Origin: Promethearchaeota archaeon
GTDB taxonomy: Archaea; Asgardarchaeota; Lokiarchaeia; Sigyniarchaeales; SOKP01
Direction: 5' to 3'
Assembly: GCA_016930515.1 (NCBI GenBank)
Contig: JAFGGO010000182.1
Coordinates: 1-49,322, forward strand
Length of the DNA: 49,322 nt
The notes beneath the pieces are model-generated. The model was not told the DNA's origin. It saw only the letters and a list, made by a program, of their open reading frames with translations, and made no database searches. Shown here piece after piece: positions 7,514-17,457 of this stretch (positions within the stretch are counted from its first letter, which is position 1; each line of letters begins with the position of its first letter). The translations under genes and the position numbers were made by a program.

Positions 7514-7855
7514 ATGAAAGAAATCGATTTTTCCGATTTTGTCAATTTTGCGAAAGCTTTACATTGTCAAAGCAGGTACCTGATAGTTGAATTTCTCCGA
7601 TCTGGTCCTAAAACTTCCGATCAATTATATAAGCTCATGAAGGAGAGCAAAATACAAGCTGGTAAGTGTAAGGGCGAATGCAAAAATCAAATTAACCAAA
7701 ACATGAAAAAACCAGCTTTTTATTACCACTTGCGAGAGCTTGAATCTGCTGGAATCATCGAATTGCAAGATTACAAGCCGAGCGAGAAAAAAAAAGCACC
7801 AAAAAAAGTGTGGCGACTAAAAATCGATAAGTTCTTCATGAAAGTAAACGAATGA
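7514..7855 (+). CDS. ArsR-type winged-helix regulator with Cys-containing insert
   Basis: This 113-residue DNA-binding protein begins FVNFAKALHCQSRYLIVEFL, the usual first helices of ArsR/HTH_20 proteins. It then has GPKTSDQLYKLM and the recognition helix region PAFYYHLRELESAGII, followed by a basic wing (KPSEKKKAPKKVWRLK). Between the second and third helices an insert carries CKGEC (C52, C56), with a further Cys at 18. This could be a metal or redox switch and mirrors the CEFEC and CSCRC clusters of the divergent small protein. It is transcribed away from the exporter cassette and probably represses it through the dyad at 7421-7447. The ligand is unknown. Confidence 0.8.
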   Translation: MKEIDFSDFVNFAKALHCQSRYLIVEFLRSGPKTSDQLYKLMKESKIQAGKCKGECKNQINQNMKKPAFYYHLRELESAGIIELQDYKPSEKKKAPKKVWRLKIDKFFMKVNE

Positions 7856-7944
7856 TAGTTCTTTTGAGTGATTACCAAAAATCATATAATAAGGTATTTT
7901 ATAAAGAGTGGTATTCATTAATATTTTAAAAATATGATGATTCC

Positions 7945-8760
7945 ATGAAAATTAATATTAAGGAAGCTAAAAGCATTATAACCAAAAGTAATATTCCGTC
8001 AATAGATTTCGTCATTAATCCTTATGTGGGCTGCCAGCACGGCTGCATTTACTGCTACGCAGAATTCATGATAAGGTTCACTGGGCATAAAGGAGAAAAA
8101 TGGGGCGAGTTTTTAGATATCAAACAGTGCGATTTAAGCAAAATTAATCCTCATAAATACGATAGGACCTCGATCTTGTTTAGTTCTGTGACCGATCCAT
8201 ATTTGCCCTTGGAAAAGAAGTACGGAAACACCCGAAAAATACTGAAGAGCTTGATTGGCACAAGCGCCGAAGTTGAAATTCTCACGAAATCGAAACTCGT
8301 GACGAGAGACATCGACTTGTTCAAGCAATTCGATAATATTAGCATTGGAATATCAATCTCTACCTTGGACGAGCCATTTTCACGAATCGTCGAACCTAAG
8401 GCTTCCAAGCCCTTAGATCGATTGGACGCAATTAAAGAAATTCACGATCGTGGTCTAAAAACATATCTATTTATTTCTCCTTTCTTTCCCGGAATTACCG
8501 ATTATCGGGCAATAATCGAAAATACCTTGGATCATACTGATCATTATATGTTCGAAAACCTTAATTTTAGACCCCATAACATTCCAAGAATAAACGCAAT
8601 GATAAAAAAGTATTACCCTCAATTAATTTCCCTCTATCAAGAACTTCAAAGGAATCATTCTTATTGGGAATTGCTCGAAGAAGAGATAATTAACTTTTGT
8701 GAGAAAAAAGGGATAGATTATAGAATTGAGTTTCATCATGGTGGTTTTTCGAAATCATGA
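7945..8760 (+). CDS. Radical SAM protein of the spore-photoproduct-lyase-like family
   Basis: This 271-residue enzyme has the radical SAM cluster motif C30-x3-C34-x2-C37 in VGCQHGCIYCYAEF. The preceding SIDFVINPYVGC and following FSSVTDPYLPLEKKYGNTRK and LTKSKLVTRDIDLF are hallmarks of the SplB/Rv2578c-type group (COG1533). These proteins bind [4Fe-4S] and SAM. Most members have no proven substrate, and only the Bacillus ones are known to repair spore photoproduct. ATG 7945 follows an AT-rich leader and is a single gene, with the next gene convergent. The length is normal for the family. Confidence 0.85.
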   Translation: MKINIKEAKSIITKSNIPSIDFVINPYVGCQHGCIYCYAEFMIRFTGHKGEKWGEFLDIKQCDLSKINPHKYDRTSILFSSVTDPYLPLEKKYGNTRKILKSLIGTSAEVEILTKSKLVTRDIDLFKQFDNISIGISISTLDEPFSRIVEPKASKPLDRLDAIKEIHDRGLKTYLFISPFFPGITDYRAIIENTLDHTDHYMFENLNFRPHNIPRINAMIKKYYPQLISLYQELQRNHSYWELLEEEIINFCEKKGIDYRIEFHHGGFSKS

Positions 8761-8769
8761 AGAATATAT

Positions 8770-9993
8770 TTAAGATATGGAAATTTTTTCAATTAAAGAC
8801 AAAACAGATTCGCTTCTATATGTTAAAGTTTCAATTGCAAGTTCTAACTCATCGGGATCTTTAATCCATCCTTTTGCATCTTCAATGTTTTGTTTGAAAT
8901 GGTTTGCTAATTTTTGTAAGCAGTTTACATGCCACGCAAGATTACTCTCTGGATCCACTAATTTAATTTTCAGTTCATCAAGCATCTCAAGGAACTTTTC
9001 AATGGTCATTCCGCACCTTTTTATAAAGGTTTTTTTCATCCATTGCTTGGCAAAAAATCCCAATCCTTCAATTTCTTTCTTTAAGGATAGTAAGATAGTA
9101 TCCACATCATTTAAAAGCTCGGTTACTGATTTTGAAATCAAGTTTCGTTTTGTTTCTAAGCTTTTACTTGATGAATCTTTTTTTTGACAAATCAATCCAA
9201 ACTTTAAAAGAACCTCAAACGGGCTGGCAATTTGCCCATGGTGTTCCTTTGCGTGAACTATTGCGTGTGCCCATCCTGCTGCACAATGTTCTGCAGGCAT
9301 TAACCCGTCGTATCCGGGATTTACTCCTTGGTTCTGAAATTCGTGTTCTGTCATACCAAATTTAGGGGCAAGTAATCGAGCTGCTTCCTGAATGCCAGGA
9401 GTATCCACCATTCCAGGCCCAAAAGTAAAAACAGATATATTAGTATCATCCAATTCAGCAGCAAGGGATTCAGCGATAGAAGCCAATGCAACTTTACTGG
9501 CAAAATAAGGCGCCATATAGGGGGTGCCACCAGCCGAAGTTACGTTCACTATAACGCCATTATCTTGCTTTAGCATGTGAGGAAGGAAAGTTTTTATAGT
9601 GAACACCGCCCCTCTAATGTTTACATGGTACATCTCATCCCATGCTTCCATTGGTAATTCCATTAAAGTTCCTGCAGCGTAAACTATTGCGTTATTAACT
9701 AGAATATCCACTTTACCATATTTTTCTAGAATAGACTTTTCTAAATTTAAAATATCGTTCTCTTTCGAAACATCTGTCTTGACATAAAGTGCCTCTCCTC
9801 CTTCTTTCCGAATCAAAGTTTCTACATCTTTACCTTCAGGAGTAATTTCCGCAATTACAACTTTCGCACCCAACCACGCTAAGCATCTTGCAAGTTCTTT
9901 TCCGATACCCCTACCGGCACCTGTAATAATGGCAACTTTATTGTAAAGACAATTTTTTTCTAATTCCAGCTTTTCAATGAACAAACTTATCAC
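8770..9993 (-). CDS. Short-chain dehydrogenase/reductase with C-terminal extension
   Basis: This 407-residue protein has a classical SDR domain in residues ~18-280: cofactor loop TGAGRGIG (24-31), NNAIVYAAGT (100-109), and catalytic S153, Y163 and K167 (SAGGTPYMAPYFASK). AEI after the second strand suggests NAD(H) preference. The last ~125 residues (from about KKDSSSKSLETKRN) are helical and charged and not part of normal SDRs (about 250 residues), so this is a fused helical tail of unknown role. The start at 9993 is GTG. A TATA-like TTATATATAAC lies at about 10000-10010, so a leaderless start slightly downstream (TTG 9984) is possible. The substrate is unknown. Confidence 0.8.
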   Translation of the reverse strand: MISLFIEKLELEKNCLYNKVAIITGAGRGIGKELARCLAWLGAKVVIAEITPEGKDVETLIRKEGGEALYVKTDVSKENDILNLEKSILEKYGKVDILVNNAIVYAAGTLMELPMEAWDEMYHVNIRGAVFTIKTFLPHMLKQDNGVIVNVTSAGGTPYMAPYFASKVALASIAESLAAELDDTNISVFTFGPGMVDTPGIQEAARLLAPKFGMTEHEFQNQGVNPGYDGLMPAEHCAAGWAHAIVHAKEHHGQIASPFEVLLKFGLICQKKDSSSKSLETKRNLISKSVTELLNDVDTILLSLKKEIEGLGFFAKQWMKKTFIKRCGMTIEKFLEMLDELKIKLVDPESNLAWHVNCLQKLANHFKQNIEDAKGWIKDPDELELAIETLTYRSESVLSLIEKISIS

Positions 9994-10059
9994 TCTGCAG
10001 TTATATATAATAGGAAGAGTGATTATTTTTTAAAACTAATAGAGACCAATTATTGAGTA

Positions 10060-11244
10060 CTATTTTAAAAATTCTTCAATTTCGTTGTATACCATTTCCA
10101 AGGTATCTAAATCGGGTAAAAAGGTGATTCGAATGTGGTCCTTACCGTAATTACCAAAACCCGATCCGTAGACCGTGCAAATTCCCGTTGTTCTAAGCAA
10201 ATCCACGACGAATTCCTTGTCATTGTTCCATTTCGGAAATTCTTTGAAATCGATTTTAGGAAAGAGGTAAAACGCCCCGTCGGCGTTTATAACACTCACG
10301 CCCTCAATTTGACGCAATCTCTTGTAGGAATAATCCCTGCGTTGTCTCAGTTTAACAACCATCTCGTCGGTGTGAGGGCCAGGATTTCTCAACGCTTCGA
10401 TGGCAGCGTATTGAGCAATTGAGTTTGCGCAAAGTCGCGCTCTTGCCATTTTAGCAATGTTTTCCTTAAGATCCTCGATTTTATTTTCAGGATCGTAGTA
10501 ATACAAATAGCCAAGCCGCCAGCCCGTTGCCAAGTGAGCCTTGGAAAAGCCGTTCATGCCAATTATGGGCACGTCCTTGCTATATGAGGCCGGACAAGAA
10601 TATTGCTTTTCGAAGACTATTTGATCGTATATCTCGTCTGAAATGACCACAAGATCGTGTTCTCCAGCGAGATCTATGATTTCCTTGACTTGCTTATTAC
10701 TAAATAAGCCTCCGGTGGGATTATTGGGAGTACCCATTAATATTGCCTTAGTTTTATCGGATATTTTACTCCTTAGATCGTCTATGTCTGGTTCCCACCC
10801 ATTTTCTTCGTCAAGTCGATATTCGACGGGCACGCCGTCGAAGAATTTCGAATAACTTATATACAAGGGATACGATGGTCCAGGAACGAGTAGTTCGTCT
10901 CGATTTTCCAAGAGAGCTGACAATGAAAAAAAGATTGCTTCTGTAACACCTGAAGTAACTAAAATATCGTCAGTCGCAATATCAATGGAGTTCTTATTTC
11001 GCTCGTACTTGCAGATCTCCTCTCGAAGTTCTGGAATGCCTAGCGAATCCACATAAAAGTTTTGTCCATCTAAAGCGGCTCGAGCCATAGCGTTACAGAT
11101 ATACGCTGGCGTTTTGAAGTCGTATTTCACGGGATCTCCTATATTTAAGTGAATGACATTCTTTCCTTGCTTTTTAACCTCGTCAGCAATGACCGCAATG
11201 TCTCGAATGGGATATTCTAACTCGCGTAATCTCCGAGAAACCAT
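10060..11244 (-). CDS. PLP-dependent class I aminotransferase (alanine/aspartate type)
   Basis: This 394-residue fold-type I aminotransferase has VIHLNIGDP near the N-terminus, the NPTG motif at 175-178, D203 in ISDEIYD to hold the PLP ring nitrogen, the Schiff-base lysine K235 in NGFSKAH, and R243 in GWRLG. The FGNYGKDHIRITF region near the C-terminus carries the substrate carboxylate-binding Arg. The overall pattern resembles archaeal alanine or aspartate aminotransferases. Amino-donor specificity cannot be settled by eye. It is a single minus-strand gene, with ATG 11244 the natural start because VSRRLRELEYPIRDI matches the family beginning. Confidence 0.88.
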   Translation of the reverse strand: MVSRRLRELEYPIRDIAVIADEVKKQGKNVIHLNIGDPVKYDFKTPAYICNAMARAALDGQNFYVDSLGIPELREEICKYERNKNSIDIATDDILVTSGVTEAIFFSLSALLENRDELLVPGPSYPLYISYSKFFDGVPVEYRLDEENGWEPDIDDLRSKISDKTKAILMGTPNNPTGGLFSNKQVKEIIDLAGEHDLVVISDEIYDQIVFEKQYSCPASYSKDVPIIGMNGFSKAHLATGWRLGYLYYYDPENKIEDLKENIAKMARARLCANSIAQYAAIEALRNPGPHTDEMVVKLRQRRDYSYKRLRQIEGVSVINADGAFYLFPKIDFKEFPKWNNDKEFVVDLLRTTGICTVYGSGFGNYGKDHIRITFLPDLDTLEMVYNEIEEFLK

Positions 11245-11498
11245 TAATATTAGCTCTTAATTCTTGAAAAATGAAGTATCATGAGATCCTTGAGTGTTTA
11301 AAATGGTGCTTTGCTAAATAAATTTATGAAAAAGTATGAAATTCGTTTTTACCTCTTCAAATATAATATTATTTAAATCGAATTTTTAAGACCTAAAATT
11401 TAAAAGTTGTCACTTTACTATTTATTGAGAAGGAAACGGTATCTTAATACATTTTATCTGAAGAATTTACTGTAAAATGTGATTTCAAGGAGAGCTTG

Positions 11499-12878
11499 AT
11501 GGTTTATTTTGAAATAAAAAATGTGGGGTTTAACTGCGATAAAGACAAGGATGCATGTCCAGAATACCCTGATTCGTGCGAAAAATGCGTGCTTGAGCGA
11601 TTGAAATCACTTGGATTCAAGTTCGATTCTCACATTAAGGTAATGGAAATGGATTCTGAGGAAAAGCGTCTTGAAATGTATCAAGAACAAATATGGCAAA
11701 AATTCTTGAACATCCTCAATATCAAACATATTATTATAATGGACAAGAACTCGGGAGTGCCAATCACAAATTACGCTGTATCTGAAGCGGGTATTGATGC
11801 AGGAATGCTGTCGGGATTCATCCAAGCGAATATCACCTTTTCCGAAAGATCAGGCAGCACAGATCAGCAAGATAGCGTGATAGATTATCATTTTTACCAC
11901 TTTCAATATAAAGATTTTAACATTTTACTCAAGAATGGTGAATTTTCGCGTGTTTGCTTGATACTCGACCATAAACCATCAAAAACATTAGAGTCAATCA
12001 CGCGAGAATTTGTAATTGACCTTGAGAAGAAATACGCCAGCGAATTTAAATCATTTCAAACAAGAAAAATATTAAACTTTCCTTTCTTGGAAGAATTTAT
12101 AATTGAGGGCTTTAGCGTGCAATTTCTTTTTCCAATGATTTTAACTCACACGATTCCTCCCGACGCCATGGAATCTATCAACGATAATAAAATAAAAAAC
12201 GCCGTTTTCAAGCTCGCAAAAGAGTTTCTTTCAAAAAAGCACTTTTTTTTCATCAATACCTTACTTAGTGAAATCAAAAAAATCATTGATGTCGAATCAA
12301 AAATAATAATATACGAAATATATCAACTTCTAAAAATGAGTGTCATGATTCCAACTACCATCGAGACCGTAGAGTCAAGCGTAAAGGAATTTGAAGAAAA
12401 GCGAGCTCGAAAAATTGCAAATAGTCACGTGATTTCTCACATTATATCTACGGAAAATTCAATCACTGCCTTAGACGAATTGAAAAAGGCTGCTAAGACC
12501 ATGGATCAAGACACTGCTAGAAAGCAAATGGAACAGTTCATAAAGAAGGGTAAAACCGCAGAAAGAAGTAAAATTTACAAAGAGGCACAAAAAGAATACG
12601 AAAAAGCCTTGTATCTCGCTACGGGATTTAATTTTAATGATGATATAGGGAAGATTTCGTTCATGATCCTCGAACTGGACAAGATCATTGGTGATATTGA
12701 GCTCGAATACGCAATTAATGCAGGTGAAACCGCTGAAAGAAAGAAGGATTTTATCGATAGCATCAGGCATTACAAGAAAGCAATCGCTATCTTAGAAAAA
12801 GATGTTGGGTCTGGAAGTTCCGAATCAAAGATTAAAAAATTGGAAAAAAAAATATCAAAATTACAGGATTTAATCTGA
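11499..12878 (+). CDS. Cys-cluster / Roadblock-longin-like / TPR-like protein
   Basis: This is about 459 residues long. A cysteine cluster at the N-terminus (CDKDKDACPEYPDSCEKC, spacing C-x6-C-x6-C-x2-C) could bind zinc or Fe-S. Residues ~65-195 form a Roadblock/longin-like unit: IKHIIIMDKNSGVPITNY, a helix with AGMLSGFIQANI, strands FYHFQYKDFNILLKNG and VCLILDH, and a final helix. Another alpha/beta region follows. The last ~120 residues hold TPR-like helix pairs (GKTAERSKIYKEAQKEYEKA and AGETAERKKDFIDSIRHYKK). A Shine-Dalgarno AAGGAGAG (11487-11494) favours ATG 11499 over the adjacent TTG 11496. I infer a GTPase-linked scaffold. It lies 120 bp before the giant coiled-coil gene on the same strand. 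Confidence 0.7.
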   Translation: MVYFEIKNVGFNCDKDKDACPEYPDSCEKCVLERLKSLGFKFDSHIKVMEMDSEEKRLEMYQEQIWQKFLNILNIKHIIIMDKNSGVPITNYAVSEAGIDAGMLSGFIQANITFSERSGSTDQQDSVIDYHFYHFQYKDFNILLKNGEFSRVCLILDHKPSKTLESITREFVIDLEKKYASEFKSFQTRKILNFPFLEEFIIEGFSVQFLFPMILTHTIPPDAMESINDNKIKNAVFKLAKEFLSKKHFFFINTLLSEIKKIIDVESKIIIYEIYQLLKMSVMIPTTIETVESSVKEFEEKRARKIANSHVISHIISTENSITALDELKKAAKTMDQDTARKQMEQFIKKGKTAERSKIYKEAQKEYEKALYLATGFNFNDDIGKISFMILELDKIIGDIELEYAINAGETAERKKDFIDSIRHYKKAIAILEKDVGSGSSESKIKKLEKKISKLQDLI

Positions 12879-12998
12879 TAATAATTTCAATACTCACGCT
12901 TTTTCTAAAAATGATATGATAATGATATAATCAACAAAAAAGTAAAAACAAAGAGATAAAATTAAATGACCAAGTTTTTATGATAATAACTAAAAGCA

Positions 12999-15900
12999 TT
13001 GAGTATAAATTTTGAGGGGTTGGACAATCGTTTGACGGTCGTTGAAAATAAAACTGCATATCCCTACATCACAACTTTTAAAAAAGAACCATTCAAATCC
13101 TTTGCATTAATGAAAAGAAAGGATATTGGGCATTTTTATTTCAGCGAATACGAGAGAGTAGTAAAAGTTTATAAATATTACAACGAAAATTTGTTAAAAG
13201 ATAAAATATTAAATCTTGAAAACATTTACTGGTTTCTCTTGCTTAGAAAATACCTTCGGGAGGATAAGCAAGAGCATTCAGACGAGATCTACGATTTTAT
13301 AATCAAATGCGAGGTTATTTTAGGCGATAAGATAGGGTTCAAATTCTCTCCATCCTCAAAACAAAAATATCCCGATATATGGTCCACATATTTTGCCTTA
13401 GCAAGTTTAAAATTATTAGGTGCACTTAAGGTCTATCTCAGCCCAAAAGGAAAGCTGAATGTGAGGAAAGCTATATTAGAGTTCATTGATTCACACAAAA
13501 CTGGACATGGATATCTTCATTGCCTGGATAAGGATTGTCCAATTGACAAGAAAACTTCCGTCGTGAGGACTCTATACTTTATTCTTGACGCGTTAATATT
13601 ATTAGGTGTAGATGTACGAGCAAATAAAGAAGAATTTAGCGAAATAATTGGAGATTTAAAAAAGGATCCAACGATCGTTTTCAAACTGCTCTGTTCAAAG
13701 TTCATCGAAACGGACATCAATATAAGAGATAAAGAAATTCAATATTTATATTCTTATCAAAGAGAAAACAAGGGATTTAGTTTTAAAAAAGTTGAGGGTC
13801 AGATAAATACAACTTTTTGGGTCGTCTACGCTCTTAATAATTACTCGTGGATTTTAGATTATAATCCGATGGGAATATATTCGTTCATAAATGCTAAATT
13901 TCAAGATATCCTTGTTGCCGAACTAAATCCTATAAAGTTAATGGAACTTTCGAAATTAGCGATCTTATTTTCGATAATTTGGGAAAAATTCATCCAAGAA
14001 ATCGAAAGAGTCTTATTCAAGCAATTAGAACAGGAAAAATATGTTGATTTAAATCAAATAAAAAATACTTTTGGACTTGTTCATGGAATCGAAGAAGTTA
14101 TATCGTTCATTAATCTTAATTATACTTTTAATCTAAGGATTTTAGACAATCGAGTTGAATTTAAAAATTTTATCAGAAATTTGGGTAAGGGATTGCAATC
14201 TATTGCTAGGGAATTTTACGATAGACTGAGTAACAATAGTATAGTTTCTCTTTCAGATATATCCAAGAGGTACAAGTCAAGTTATTATCCTGAGAATGTT
14301 AAACTAAGAGAGGACGTGCTACCAATGATAAGAGATTTAGCAAGACGAAATTTCTTCAAGGGCACTATTCGCTCGAAGAGAAAACCAATAAAAAAGAAAT
14401 ACTTGTTCTACTTGAATTTTTTCTTGGAAAAAATTATCGTGTCCGACACTGAAATAAACTTGGAGCAATTACTAAGCGAAAAAGAAAAGCTCAAGGACCA
14501 TAAAAACACCATTTACAACATGATCTTGAAATTAAAGACCGCCACTAATAAAACGAGAGAAGAAATAGAAAGTTACCTCTTAATCGACGAAATTGACATT
14601 GCTAAGGAAAGAATCAGGTATTTAATTCACAACACGCTCATGGACGCCGAATTTTTGAACGAGAACATTGAACTATCGTTTAGCGAGGATTTATATTATA
14701 TTAACCTCCAAAAAGCGCTTGAGCCAGAAATTAACGCTTGGAAAAAGCAATATTCCGTGTTAAAAAGCAAGTTAAGAGACTTGGAACTTAATTTACAGGC
14801 AAGAATTGAAGAAAAGGAAGAAATCAGGAGCATTACGAAGATCCTTAATAGTTTAAAGGAAAAAATCTCGAACATAGAGGTTGATATACATAACAAAATT
14901 GAAAAATTCAGGTCATATTTCAGGGAGACCCTTGAAACAGAGTATAGCGACGAGATTTTTAACCTTCTCACCCGGGAGTTCGAAAAGATTTCTCAAAGAG
15001 TGCAAAGATACGATAATATCATCTATAGGGTCTCGCAACAAATCCAAACTCGAGAAGGGAAACTAAAACGCAAGCATAAAAAGATCATTGATAAGTGGAT
15101 CACCATCAAGCAAGAGTTTGACGAGATTTTCGGGTATTATACCGATGGTTTTGAATTTTTTCACAAAAGCATTAACGAAATTGAAGAAATTCGAAACACT
15201 ATCCGTATTGAATTCTCTGAGATTGGAAAAAAGATAAATCAACAAATAGCAGAAAACGAATACGAGATAAAAATCATTTTAGACGCCATTAAAAAAGAAA
15301 CGGATGCAATTTTAAGTGAAAAAATGAACAAGATTAAAGATTTACAGAAAACATTCAAAAAAGAGATAAAATCAAAACAGAAGTTGTACTTACTTTATAG
15401 ATATTTACCAGAAAAATTAGATGCTTTAGAAGAAGATATATTGGAACTAATGGCGCAACAAGTTCAACTTTTAAAAAATAAAGCCCTTGAAGAGAGAAAG
15501 AGAGCAAAAACGGAGGATTTCGACAATTTCGTAAACCAAGAGATGGCAAACCTGAAAACAAAAACAATTTCGTTTAATAATTATTTAAACCAACTAAAAA
15601 GTATCAGAATAAAGGATGTGAACAAGGGAGTTGAGAAGCTACAAAAACAACTTGAAGAAGCAAACCAACTATACAAGGCAAAATTAAACGAAGGTATCGC
15701 AGAAATTAGCGATTTCGAAGAAAAGTCAAATGTTACAATCATTCAATGGGAAAATTTTAAAGTTTATTTTTACAACGAAATTGAGAACTTAAAAAACGAA
15801 AGAATTAATACCATCATTACTAACAAGATAAAAGCTGTTTCATTAGAGAAAAAGACGAATAATATAGACATTAACGAACTTAAAAAGGAACTTAATCTTA

Positions 15901-17426
15901 ACTGCAAGGTTTTACTAACGCGCATACGTGAAATGATTGAGATATCCCAGATAAGCGCAAAACTTTACGAAGATAAGAAATGTTTGTTATTACATACGGA
16001 TCATTTTTACAAGAACGAGGATCTCAAGAATCACATCGATAACAAGATTTTAAAACCGAATAACGAGGCAATTGGTAAAATTTTAGCGTTATACGATTCA
16101 AGCATAAAAAATAAGACATTAGGCATCAATACTTTAGAGCTTAAGAATAGGATACAGGATTTGAGAGATTTTGAGAAATTTTCAAAGGAACAATTCTCAA
16201 AAAAAATCGAAGAGTTAGAAATTGATAGAACCAGATCAGATTATAAAAGAACGAAAAAATATTTCAAGGAGACTCTAGAAAATCAAAGCAAGGCCCTTAA
16301 GAATATCAAGGATTCCTTAATATTTTTTATTGAAACGAAAGATTTTATTTTCAAGGAATTTAACAAATTAAGCGTGGATCTAAAACAAAATTTTGAAAAC
16401 ATCGCAGAGGATAAAGAAAAAATTGATGAAGATTTTCAGGGTAAGGTAAAGCGATTCGATTTAAAACATAGGGACATAATAGAAAAAATAGAGATAGAAT
16501 TAAAAGAATCTTTAAGTAAAAACTATGAAATTGGAAAATTAAACCCTGAAATTAGAGAATTTTATGTCCAGACGAAAAACGAATTCCAAAGAGAATACGA
16601 AAACAAGATAGAAAAATTAAAAGAGCAAGTGTTTAACATCAAAAACGACTCGTTCAGAGAGGACTTCCTCAATTACTTAAACGAAAACAAGATACAACTT
16701 AGTCAGTTACTTGGAAATCTTGAAAGAAGTGTTGAGGACGATGTGGAAGTGAAGTTTTACAAGAGAGCGTATCTGAAAATCGATAAAAGAGTAAAGCGTA
16801 TCGAAAACGAGATAAAAGATAAGACTAAAAGCTTAAAAAACTATGTTAAAAAAGCAACAAAAAAGTCAAAGGATTTCGAAACTAGGAACAAGTATCTAAT
16901 CGATGATTTCGGCCAATTCCTCCAGAAATTCTGGGAGATACTAGGAGAAAAAGTTAAACAATTAGAACAATTGATAATTAAATCCTATATTGAAACAACA
17001 ATAAATGCCGTGGCAAACGGATTTCTTACTACGAGTTTTTTAAACGAAGAACTTAAGATAAAAAAAAAAAACATCCAAGAAGCCATAATTATCCTTATTA
17101 GTAATGGAGAGCTTGAAGGTAAATACGACATTCGATTAGGAATTTATTACGAGGATCCTGAGATTCTCAACAATATAAACGAAGAGGAGCTCGAAGTAAT
17201 CAAGAAAATGCCTTTTAAATTTTACATGTTTATCACACATTTAAAAAGTTTCACGGGACAATACGCCTCGATCATCGCCATGTTCGCTTCTGTGTTGACG
17301 ATAACATATACTTTATTTGCCATTACTGGTAATTTATTTATTGCGCTAATACCTTTTACTGTTATAATAATACTTCTTAGCTATGCGTGGTATAAGAAGA
17401 AGAAAGAAGCAAAAATAAAAATCTAA
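12999..17426 (+). CDS. Giant toroid/coiled-coil/membrane-anchored protein, 1475 residues
   Basis: Residues ~40-310 show repeats of the alpha/alpha-toroid kind seen in prenyltransferase-beta and terpene-cyclase folds (DIWSTYFALASLKLLG, SVVRTLYFILDALILLG, INTTFWVVYALNNYSW). The zinc or Asp-rich catalytic signatures are not evident. Residues ~340-470 hold winged-helix-like pieces (YVDLNQIKNTFG, IVSLSDISKRY). From ~480 to ~1320 the chain is almost continuous charged helix rich in K/E/I/L, as in SMC, golgin or tether coiled coils. A winged-helix-like unit (GFLTTSFLNEELKIKKKNIQ, LISNGELEGKYD) precedes two membrane spans (about 1422-1465) and a basic tail (KKKKEAKIKI). The start is TTG 12999; an in-frame stop just upstream excludes a longer form. 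I infer a long membrane-tethered cytoplasmic arm. Roadblock-like genes flank it. Confidence 0.75.
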   Translation: MSINFEGLDNRLTVVENKTAYPYITTFKKEPFKSFALMKRKDIGHFYFSEYERVVKVYKYYNENLLKDKILNLENIYWFLLLRKYLREDKQEHSDEIYDFIIKCEVILGDKIGFKFSPSSKQKYPDIWSTYFALASLKLLGALKVYLSPKGKLNVRKAILEFIDSHKTGHGYLHCLDKDCPIDKKTSVVRTLYFILDALILLGVDVRANKEEFSEIIGDLKKDPTIVFKLLCSKFIETDINIRDKEIQYLYSYQRENKGFSFKKVEGQINTTFWVVYALNNYSWILDYNPMGIYSFINAKFQDILVAELNPIKLMELSKLAILFSIIWEKFIQEIERVLFKQLEQEKYVDLNQIKNTFGLVHGIEEVISFINLNYTFNLRILDNRVEFKNFIRNLGKGLQSIAREFYDRLSNNSIVSLSDISKRYKSSYYPENVKLREDVLPMIRDLARRNFFKGTIRSKRKPIKKKYLFYLNFFLEKIIVSDTEINLEQLLSEKEKLKDHKNTIYNMILKLKTATNKTREEIESYLLIDEIDIAKERIRYLIHNTLMDAEFLNENIELSFSEDLYYINLQKALEPEINAWKKQYSVLKSKLRDLELNLQARIEEKEEIRSITKILNSLKEKISNIEVDIHNKIEKFRSYFRETLETEYSDEIFNLLTREFEKISQRVQRYDNIIYRVSQQIQTREGKLKRKHKKIIDKWITIKQEFDEIFGYYTDGFEFFHKSINEIEEIRNTIRIEFSEIGKKINQQIAENEYEIKIILDAIKKETDAILSEKMNKIKDLQKTFKKEIKSKQKLYLLYRYLPEKLDALEEDILELMAQQVQLLKNKALEERKRAKTEDFDNFVNQEMANLKTKTISFNNYLNQLKSIRIKDVNKGVEKLQKQLEEANQLYKAKLNEGIAEISDFEEKSNVTIIQWENFKVYFYNEIENLKNERINTIITNKIKAVSLEKKTNNIDINELKKELNLNCKVLLTRIREMIEISQISAKLYEDKKCLLLHTDHFYKNEDLKNHIDNKILKPNNEAIGKILALYDSSIKNKTLGINTLELKNRIQDLRDFEKFSKEQFSKKIEELEIDRTRSDYKRTKKYFKETLENQSKALKNIKDSLIFFIETKDFIFKEFNKLSVDLKQNFENIAEDKEKIDEDFQGKVKRFDLKHRDIIEKIEIELKESLSKNYEIGKLNPEIREFYVQTKNEFQREYENKIEKLKEQVFNIKNDSFREDFLNYLNENKIQLSQLLGNLERSVEDDVEVKFYKRAYLKIDKRVKRIENEIKDKTKSLKNYVKKATKKSKDFETRNKYLIDDFGQFLQKFWEILGEKVKQLEQLIIKSYIETTINAVANGFLTTSFLNEELKIKKKNIQEAIIILISNGELEGKYDIRLGIYYEDPEILNNINEEELEVIKKMPFKFYMFITHLKSFTGQYASIIAMFASVLTITYTLFAITGNLFIALIPFTVIIILLSYAWYKKKKEAKIKI

Positions 17427-17457
17427 TCTAAAAATACCTGATAAAATTTATAAATGA

